This document shows positions 58,370-64,000 of a stretch of 64,000 nucleotides of DNA, one piece after another. The translations under genes and the position numbers were made by a program. The stretch's first letter is position 1. Every line of letters begins with the position of its first letter. Origin of the DNA: Bacillus sp. DNRA2 (GTDB taxonomy: Bacteria; Bacillota; Bacilli; Bacillales; Cytobacillaceae); NCBI RefSeq assembly GCF_012843265.1, contig NZ_JABAIT010000001.1, positions 124,001-188,000 of the forward strand, given 5' to 3'. The notes below the pieces were generated by a model. It made no database searches and was not told where the DNA came from. It worked only from the letters and a program-made list of their open reading frames with translations.

Positions 58370-59193
58370 ACACAACAATTGTAATGGTCGTTTATAAACT
58401 TAAGATTAGTGAATCTAAGACTTATCAATCGTTAAAGAGTATCCTGCATAAAAAGTCTTTTAGCAATCTTTCTGTAATCATTTATGATAACAGTCCAGAT
58501 GCACAAAGCATCCCTGAGCAAATAGAAAATGTAAATGTGATCTATAAACATGATCCCAGAAACATTGGAATTGTGACTGCTTATAACTTCGCTTTTCATT
58601 ATGCAAAGGAAAATGGGAGCGATTGGTTGTTGTTGCTAGACCACGATACAGCCTTGACAGAAGAATACTTTAATTGCTTAGTTTCGCTAAATTCAATTAA
58701 TAAAGATGTTGCTGCTGTTGTACCGATGATTACATCAGAAAGTGCGCTGATATCACCTGTATTTAGCGATAGATTACGCCCTTTGCAAGGGAATAAACCA
58801 GTTGCCGGGATTCAAAACACATCAGTTATGGCAATAAATTCAGGTGCTTTGCTGAAAATTTCGTTTTTAACTGAAATATCCGGATTTAATGAGCAATTTC
58901 CTTTAGATTATTTAGATCATTGGTTATTTCATCAAATATATGAAAACGGCTATAAGGTGATGATTCTTGATACAGTAATTGCTCATGAACTATCGGTTAT
59001 GGATTATGCGAACGTTTCACTTAAACGTTACCAAAGCATTTTAGACTCAGAAATAAGGTTTTATAAAGAATATAAAAAAGATTTGTTACCTGCCTATAAG
59101 CGTCAATTAATAAAGCGACTATTAAAGCAGATGCTCTTGGTAAAAAACAAAAAGATTGCAGCCTATACTTTACGTCGACTGGTTTCTGTCTAG
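58366..59193 (+). CDS. Family 2 glycosyltransferase
   Basis: 275 residues, coupled to the polymerase gene by ATGA. It starts VMVVYKLKIS, then YDNSPD (40-45), DPRNIGIVTAYNFA and the metal site LLDHDT (90-95), like rhamnosyltransferases of the RfbN/WbbL group, which read DQDT there. The acceptor-side block NSGALLKIS and the end region DYLDHWLFHQI are also present. The basic C-terminal tail (RQLIKRLLKQMLLVKNKK) suggests membrane contact. The donor is not fixed. Confidence 0.85.
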   Translation: MNTTIVMVVYKLKISESKTYQSLKSILHKKSFSNLSVIIYDNSPDAQSIPEQIENVNVIYKHDPRNIGIVTAYNFAFHYAKENGSDWLLLLDHDTALTEEYFNCLVSLNSINKDVAAVVPMITSESALISPVFSDRLRPLQGNKPVAGIQNTSVMAINSGALLKISFLTEISGFNEQFPLDYLDHWLFHQIYENGYKVMILDTVIAHELSVMDYANVSLKRYQSILDSEIRFYKEYKKDLLPAYKRQLIKRLLKQMLLVKNKKIAAYTLRRLVSV

Positions 59194-59208
59194 AAAGGGT
59201 TATAAATA

Positions 59209-59925
59209 ATGAAGATTTCAGTTTGTTTAGCAACTTATAATGGGGCCTCATTTATTATCCGCCAACTAGATTCTGTCTTAAATCAGCTAAATGAAGACGA
59301 TCAGGTCATTATTGTTGATGATCGTTCAAAAGACAATACGGTTGAACTTATTAAACAAAAGTATGGGAATAAGGTTGAGGTATTTATAAATAAGGAGAAT
59401 CTGGGAGCAATCAAGAGCTTTGAAAAAGCGTTAGGATTTGCAGATGGTGACGTGATTTTTTTATGTGACCAAGACGATATTTGGGAAGAGGATAAGGTAA
59501 GTAAGGTAGTAAACGCCTTTCAAAATGAACATGCTGATTTGGTTGTCCATGATGCATTGGTTGTCGATGGTGATTTACATACAATGAATAAATCTTGGAA
59601 TGCGTATAATAGTAATAATATTCTTCAAGGTTTACTTGGGAACATTCTTAAAAATGCATTTACAGGGGCGATGATGGCCTTCAAAAAGGAGTTAGTTCCA
59701 TTATTCCTTCCATTACCAAAAGATATCGAAATGCATGATCAATGGATTGCGATTGTTGCAATGCTAGAGAAGAAAAAGATTGTTTATATTGATGAACCAT
59801 TAATGAAATATGTTCGCCATGGTGGAAATGTAACGGGAATGCGAAAACGATCATATACGGAAAAATTGTCAGGACGCATCGGGACTGTAAAAGCTGTCCT
59901 TCAATATAAAAAAAGTAAGTCTTAA
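59209..59925 (+). CDS. Family 2 glycosyltransferase (rhamnan-type)
   Basis: 238 residues, 15 bp after the previous gene with AAAGGG upstream. ISVCLATYNGASFI, VDDRSKDNT (36-44) and FLCDQDDIWEEDK (84-96) are the diagnostic blocks of the alpha-L-rhamnosyl/RgpB-like GT2 branch. MHDQWIAIVAMLEKKK near 175-190 carries the acceptor-side Asp. The short length and lack of a C-terminal extension are normal for the branch. It is the last transferase before rmlA, separated by 136 bp. Confidence 0.86.
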   Translation: MKISVCLATYNGASFIIRQLDSVLNQLNEDDQVIIVDDRSKDNTVELIKQKYGNKVEVFINKENLGAIKSFEKALGFADGDVIFLCDQDDIWEEDKVSKVVNAFQNEHADLVVHDALVVDGDLHTMNKSWNAYNSNNILQGLLGNILKNAFTGAMMAFKKELVPLFLPLPKDIEMHDQWIAIVAMLEKKKIVYIDEPLMKYVRHGGNVTGMRKRSYTEKLSGRIGTVKAVLQYKKSKS

Positions 59926-60061
59926 GTATTACTTTTATGTTACAAAACAGAGGGTTGTTTGTCTTTTTTTACACGCTTTCTTATAATTAATGAGGATGAT
60001 AGGGCGCATTTTGTAATTTTTTGTAGATCAATATTAATGAAGCTGAGGAGATGTCTTTAAT

Positions 60062-60937
60062 ATGAAAGGAATCATATTGGCGGGTGGAAGTGGAACAAGA
60101 TTATATCCATTAACAAAAGTGGTTTCAAAGCAATTATTACCAGTATATGATAAGCCAATGATTTATTATCCGCTTTCCGTGTTAATGTTGGCAGGAATTA
60201 AGGATATTTTAATCATTTCAACACCAGAAGATACAGCTCGGTTTGAACAAATTTTAGGTGATGGTTCTGATTTGGGCATGAGCTTTTCCTATAAAATACA
60301 GCCACATCCAGGTGGATTGGCACAAGCATTTTTAATTGGTGAAGAATTTATCGGTGATGATAATGTTGCATTAGTCTTAGGAGATAATATTTTCTATGGT
60401 CATGGTTTAACGAATCTTTTAAGAAATGCAGCTTCTCGTGAGACGGGCGCTTCAGTTTTTGGATATTACGTTAACGATCCAGAGCGTTTTGGCGTTGTTG
60501 AGTTTAATGAGGAAGGCAAGGCAATTTCAATTGAAGAAAAGCCTGCTGAACCAAAATCAAATTATGCGGTTACTGGTCTTTATTTTTATGATAATCGTGT
60601 TGTGGATATTGCGAAGAACATCAAGCCATCGCCACGTGGTGAACTAGAAATCACTGATATCAATAAAGCCTATTTGGATATGGGTGAGTTGAATGTTGAA
60701 TTGTTAGGTCGTGGTTATGCATGGTTAGATACCGGAACTCATGCTTCCCTATTAGAAGCATCCCAGTTTATCGAAACAGTTGAAAAGCGTCAATCCTTAA
60801 AAATTGCTTGTTTAGAAGAAATTGCATATAAAATGGGCTACATTACAAAAGATAAGTTATTAGAACTTGCCGAGCCATTAATGAAAAATCAATATGGCCA
60901 ATACTTGGTTAAAGTAGCGACCCAAGGGACAAAGTGA
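60062..60937 (+). CDS. rmlA: Glucose-1-phosphate thymidylyltransferase
   Basis: 291 residues. The signature [20 protein letters not shown] begins at residue 8, followed by [19 protein letters not shown] and the EKP block. First step of dTDP-L-rhamnose synthesis: dTTP plus glucose-1-phosphate to dTDP-glucose. The ribosome site is GAGGAG. The rml genes are tightly packed in the order A-C-B-D (gaps of 11 and 13 bp, then a 1-bp overlap), so a single transcript is expected, ending at the terminator at 63.4 kb. Confidence 0.96.
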   Translation: MKGIILAGGSGTRLYPLTKVVSKQLLPVYDKPMIYYPLSVLMLAGIKDILIISTPEDTARFEQILGDGSDLGMSFSYKIQPHPGGLAQAFLIGEEFIGDDNVALVLGDNIFYGHGLTNLLRNAASRETGASVFGYYVNDPERFGVVEFNEEGKAISIEEKPAEPKSNYAVTGLYFYDNRVVDIAKNIKPSPRGELEITDINKAYLDMGELNVELLGRGYAWLDTGTHASLLEASQFIETVEKRQSLKIACLEEIAYKMGYITKDKLLELAEPLMKNQYGQYLVKVATQGTK

Positions 60938-60948
60938 GGTAAAAGCAA

Positions 60949-61509
60949 ATGAACGTTATTGAAACAAAGTTGTCAGGAGTAAAAATCTTAGAGCCTAAAG
61001 TTTTTGGTGACCATCGCGGTTATTTCATGGAAAGCTATAATAAGGAAATGTTTGAAAAACTAGGATTGCATTTCGACTTTATACAAGATAATCAATCCCT
61101 GTCTGCACCGGTTGGAACATTACGGGGCTTACACTTCCAATTAAATCCGAAAGCACAAACGAAGGTAGTTCGCTGCGTAACAGGGGCAATCTATGATGTG
61201 GCTGTGGATATTCGTAAAGGTTCACCTACATACGGCGAGTGGGTTGGCGTAATCTTATCTGAACATAACAAGCGTCAATTACTAGTTCCAAAAGGCTTTG
61301 CACATGGCTTCTGTACATTGGTACCTGATACAACAGTTGCCTATAAAGTGGATGAGTACTACTCACCAGAACATGATGGCGGTATTCTTTGGAACGACCC
61401 AGCATTAGGAATTGATTGGCCAACAACGAATCCTATCCTTTCGGAAAAGGATACAAAACATCCAACATTGGCAGAAGCAACTCATCTAAATTTTGTGTTT
61501 GAGGAATAG
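60949..61509 (+). CDS. rmlC: dTDP-4-dehydrorhamnose 3,5-epimerase
   Basis: 186 residues, full length for RmlC. The cupin core shows FMESYNKEMFE, LRGLHFQ with the catalytic His, KVVRC, VPKGFAHGFC and YKVDEYYSPEHDGGILWNDP, written as separate pieces. Third enzyme in the pathway; it epimerises C3 and C5 of dTDP-4-keto-6-deoxyglucose. The ribosome site is GAGG, 8 nt before ATG. It precedes rmlB, a common order in Bacillaceae. Confidence 0.96.
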   Translation: MNVIETKLSGVKILEPKVFGDHRGYFMESYNKEMFEKLGLHFDFIQDNQSLSAPVGTLRGLHFQLNPKAQTKVVRCVTGAIYDVAVDIRKGSPTYGEWVGVILSEHNKRQLLVPKGFAHGFCTLVPDTTVAYKVDEYYSPEHDGGILWNDPALGIDWPTTNPILSEKDTKHPTLAEATHLNFVFEE

Positions 61510-61522
61510 GAGGCAACAACTT

Positions 61523-62545
61523 ATGAAATTGCTAATAACAGGCGGTGCCGGTTTTATCGGCAGTAATTTTGTTCGTTACATGGTAAATAAATATCCTAAC
61601 TATAATATCGTTAACCTTGATTTGTTAACATATGCCGGGAATTTAGAAAACTTAAAAGACATTGAAAATGCTCCGAATTATAAGTTCGTACGTGGTGATA
61701 TTGCAGACCGTGAATTTGTGGGTCAATTATTCGAGACTGAAAAATTTGACTATGTAATCAACTTCGCGGCTGAATCACATGTTGATAGAAGTATTACTGA
61801 TCCAGGAATCTTTGTTCAAACAAATATTCAAGGAACATTGGCGTTATTAGATGCTGCAAAAACGATTGGTGTGAAAAAATATTTACAAGTATCTACGGAT
61901 GAAGTATACGGGACACTTGGTGAAACAGGCTATTTTACTGAAGAGACTCCGTTAGCTGCGAACAGCCCATATAGTGCAAGTAAAGCTGGTGCTGACTTGC
62001 TTGTTCGTGCGTATAATGAAACTTTCGGTTTGCCAGTTAATATCACACGTTGCTCTAACAACTATGGACCGTTCCATTTCCCAGAGAAGCTTATTCCATT
62101 AATGATTATTAATGCTTTAAACGATAAAGAGCTTCCTGTTTACGGTGATGGATTAAACGTTCGCGATTGGTTACACGTTGAAGATCACTGCCAAGCAATC
62201 GACCTCGTTTTACATAATGGTCGAGATGGTGAAGTTTACAATGTTGGCGGTAATAACGAACGCACTAATATTGAAATCGTGAAAACAATTTTAAAGACAT
62301 TGGATAAACCAGAGTCATTAATCAAGTTTGTTAAGGATCGTCCAGGCCATGATCGCCGTTATGCAATTGATGCTACGAAACTTCGTACAGAACTAGGCTG
62401 GACACCTAAATATACATTTGAAACAGGAATCCAACAAACAATTCAGTGGTATTTAGATAATAAGGAATGGTGGGAGAACATCATTTCTGGTGAGTATCAG
62501 GATTATTTCAAATCTCAATATGGTGACAGATTAGAGGTTAAATAA
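61523..62545 (+). CDS. rmlB: dTDP-glucose 4,6-dehydratase
   Basis: 340 residues from ATG 61523, which has GGAGG 9 nt upstream; a 10-codon longer frame starts inside rmlC. The extended SDR fold is clear: NAD motif GGAGFIGSNFVRY, STDEVYG with the catalytic Asp-Glu pair, and active-site YSASKAGAD (YxxxK). Second step in the pathway. The stop overlaps the rmlD start (TAATG), giving translational coupling. Confidence 0.96.
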   Translation: MKLLITGGAGFIGSNFVRYMVNKYPNYNIVNLDLLTYAGNLENLKDIENAPNYKFVRGDIADREFVGQLFETEKFDYVINFAAESHVDRSITDPGIFVQTNIQGTLALLDAAKTIGVKKYLQVSTDEVYGTLGETGYFTEETPLAANSPYSASKAGADLLVRAYNETFGLPVNITRCSNNYGPFHFPEKLIPLMIINALNDKELPVYGDGLNVRDWLHVEDHCQAIDLVLHNGRDGEVYNVGGNNERTNIEIVKTILKTLDKPESLIKFVKDRPGHDRRYAIDATKLRTELGWTPKYTFETGIQQTIQWYLDNKEWWENIISGEYQDYFKSQYGDRLEVK

Positions 62546-63390
62546 TGAAAGTAGTTGTAACAGGAGTACAAGGTCAGCTTGGATATGACCTTGCAAAACA
62601 ATTGGTTGCTGGAAATCATGAAGTATTTGCTACTGGACGGAATGAATTAGATATTACTGATGAGGTTGCAGTCCACGCATTCATTGAAGAGGTTAAACCT
62701 GATGCTATCATCCATTCAGCTGCGTATACCAATGTTGATAAAGCAGAGGAAGATGAAGAGACGGCCTATAAAGTTAACGCTTTAGGGGCAAAATATTTGG
62801 CGCAAGCAGCTGCTAAGGTTGGCGCAAAATTGGTTTATGTAAGTACCGATTATGTGTTCAACGGAACCGCAACTGAGCCATATGAACCTGAGCAAGAAAC
62901 AGACCCTCTAGGGGTATATGGGAAAACAAAGCTGGCTGGAGAAGAATTCGTTCAGCAAAGCTTAAATGAGTTCTTTATCGTTCGTACAGCTTGGGTATAT
63001 GGGATTAATGGTCATAATTTCGTTAAAACGATGCTTCGCCTCGGTGAAGAACGTGGCGAAGTTGGAGTTGTTGCGGATCAAGTTGGTTCACCAACTTACA
63101 CTGTTGATTTGGCTGCGTTTATCATTGAGCTAGTACAATCCGAGAAATACGGAATTTACCATGCCTCAAACGAGGGCGTTTGTTCGTGGTATGAATTTGC
63201 AGAGGAAATCTTTAAACAGGCTGGAATGAATGTTAAGGTTAATCCGTTAACAACTGACCAGTTCCCACGCCCGGCAGCAAGACCTAGCTATTCGGTGCTT
63301 AGTAAAAAGAAAAATGTAGAACAAGGTTTAACGCCATTACGTGATTGGAAAGAAGCGCTTTCAGCTTATTTAGTTGAACTAAATGGATAA
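62545..63390 (+). CDS. rmlD: dTDP-4-dehydrorhamnose reductase
   Basis: 281 residues. NADPH motif GVQGQLGYDLA, AAYTNVDKAE, STDYVFNG and the catalytic YGKTK identify RmlD. Last step to dTDP-L-rhamnose. It starts on the last base of the rmlB stop codon. With rmlA, C and B present, the pathway is complete in the window and supplies the rhamnosyltransferase-like GT2 enzymes upstream. Confidence 0.96.
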   Translation: MKVVVTGVQGQLGYDLAKQLVAGNHEVFATGRNELDITDEVAVHAFIEEVKPDAIIHSAAYTNVDKAEEDEETAYKVNALGAKYLAQAAAKVGAKLVYVSTDYVFNGTATEPYEPEQETDPLGVYGKTKLAGEEFVQQSLNEFFIVRTAWVYGINGHNFVKTMLRLGEERGEVGVVADQVGSPTYTVDLAAFIIELVQSEKYGIYHASNEGVCSWYEFAEEIFKQAGMNVKVNPLTTDQFPRPAARPSYSVLSKKKNVEQGLTPLRDWKEALSAYLVELNG

Positions 63391-63391
63391 T

Positions 63392-63443
63392 TTAAAGGGA
63401 TATGGTTGAAGTTGATGATAACTTCAACCATATCCCTTTTTTG
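63392..63443 (+). terminator. Strong intrinsic terminator of the polysaccharide/rml operon
   Basis: Perfect 20-bp arms beginning AAAGGGATATGG and ending CCATATCCCTTT, with a 6-nt loop, followed by TTTT. Confidence 0.93.
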
Positions 63444-63791
63444 TAGCTGATGTTCAAAAAATGTACACATATTTTCCGCTAAGGAATGAAACATTAATCA
63501 AAAACTAGCGTCTAAAATAATGATGTTTACGTAGAAAATGACGATGTATACATAACAATTTATTAACAATTATTACAGTGATATTGCATTTATTAAATAT
63601 CGTAATCTAACAAATTACTGATTAAATAATAGTTTCATTGCTGAATAGTCTATGCTATAATCCATTAGGAGTATTTTATCGAAATTTGCAATGTGGTAAA
63701 AAAATTAATTAGAAAAAAATTAAGATTTTATAAATAATTACCATTATGATTTAAAAAAATAAGGTAATGATAAAAGTATGGAGGGTCCTTA
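63444..63791 (+). promoter_or_regulatory. Upstream region of tagO with candidate extended -10 promoter
   Basis: TGCTATAAT at 63653-63661, the same extended -10 sequence as at 55407. A weak TTTCAT lies 17 nt before the hexamer. Ribosome site GGAGGG at 63780-63785. Nothing else recognised in this AT-rich 350-nt stretch. Confidence 0.5.
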
Positions 63792-64000
63792 ATGTTGTAT
63801 ATTACTTTGGTCTTGTGTTTTTTAGCTTCGATCTTCCTCACACCGTTAGTAAAAAAATTAGCATTTAAAATTGGCGCGACTGATAAGCCCAATCAACGGA
63901 AAGTTCATCTAAAAATCATGCCACGCCTGGGCGGGTTGGCTATTTATATAAGTTTTATTATAGGTCTAGCTATTATTCAGCCTGATCCTAAATTTTTACT
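63792..64000 (+). CDS. tagO: TagO/WecA-type undecaprenyl-phosphate GlcNAc-1-phosphate transferase (3' end outside window)
   Basis: The first 69 codons are visible. TM1 (about 1-18) is followed by KIGATDKPNQRKVHLKIMPRLGG, split here as KIGATDKPNQRKVH (25-38) and MPRLGGLAIYI (42-52), the conserved first cytoplasmic loop of the MraY/WecA/TagO family. It uses UDP-GlcNAc to prime wall teichoic acid and many capsular polymers. It starts at ATG 63792 with GGAGGG 6 nt upstream. MurG-like or MraY identity is excluded by the DKPN(Q)RKVH motif. The rest of the gene runs off the window. Confidence 0.9.
   Translation, partial: MLYITLVLCFLASIFLTPLVKKLAFKIGATDKPNQRKVHLKIMPRLGGLAIYISFIIGLAIIQPDPKFL

Noticed and set aside
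1-64000. tRNA, rRNA or prophage genes
   Set aside because: No cloverleaf, rRNA motif, integrase, capsid or portal gene was recognised on either strand.

Overview
The window reads as a chromosomal segment of a low-GC, endospore-forming Gram-positive bacterium of the Bacillaceae. The evidence is a GerA-type germinant receptor operon, a lysine riboswitch ahead of a LysP permease, xpaC-yaaN (telA), sdpR-sdpI, a CstR persulfide regulon, a VanW protein, three LytR-CpsA-Psr proteins and the start of tagO. Shine-Dalgarno sites are strong, and GTG or TTG starts are frequent. The genus cannot be fixed from the sequence alone.

Left third (1-20.4 kb): the window opens inside a PtuA-like ATPase followed by a PtuB-like HNH nuclease, which is a Septu or retron-linked defence pair. 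Mixed housekeeping genes follow: a membrane-anchored trypsin-like protease, a YkvA protein, lysP, the gerA-C-B operon, xpaC-yaaN, a DUF975 protein, a cold shock protein, two GGDEF-EAL proteins, a VanW protein and a PH-domain protein. This part is peppered with a palindromic repeat (core GGGGGAC-A/T-GTCCCCC): 14 cores at 10 loci, all between genes or in gene remnants. A REP-associated tyrosine transposase (RAYT) sits among them at 16.6 kb. Beside it lies a patch of gene decay with a ComM/YifB C-terminal remnant, an Hsp20 remnant and a short ORF cut by a repeat. No repeat was seen to the right of 20.4 kb.

Middle (20.5-36 kb): an SGNH hydrolase; a sulfane-sulfur module (three single-domain rhodaneses, CstR, and a CoA-disulfide reductase fused to a rhodanese) with three CstR-type operator candidates; sdpRI without a toxin; a stand-alone galactokinase with an altered signature; an LPDTA-anchored choice-of-anchor-L surface protein with a possible ribosome-site hairpin in its leader; two LCP proteins; and a 889-residue amidase carrying six Ig-like repeats.

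Right part (36-64 kb): a cell-surface polysaccharide and wall region. It holds galU, a Wzx-type flippase, several GT2 glycosyltransferases, a GtrB-GtrA-YfhO three-component glycosylation set, two DUF6056 membrane proteins, a 1889-residue PA14-repeat glucosaminidase, a third LCP protein, a Wzz-like protein, a Wzy-like polymerase, the complete rmlACBD set for dTDP-L-rhamnose, and the 5' end of tagO. Together these could build a rhamnose-containing polymer on undecaprenyl phosphate, flip and polymerise it, attach it to peptidoglycan through LCP enzymes, and remodel the wall with the two large hydrolases.
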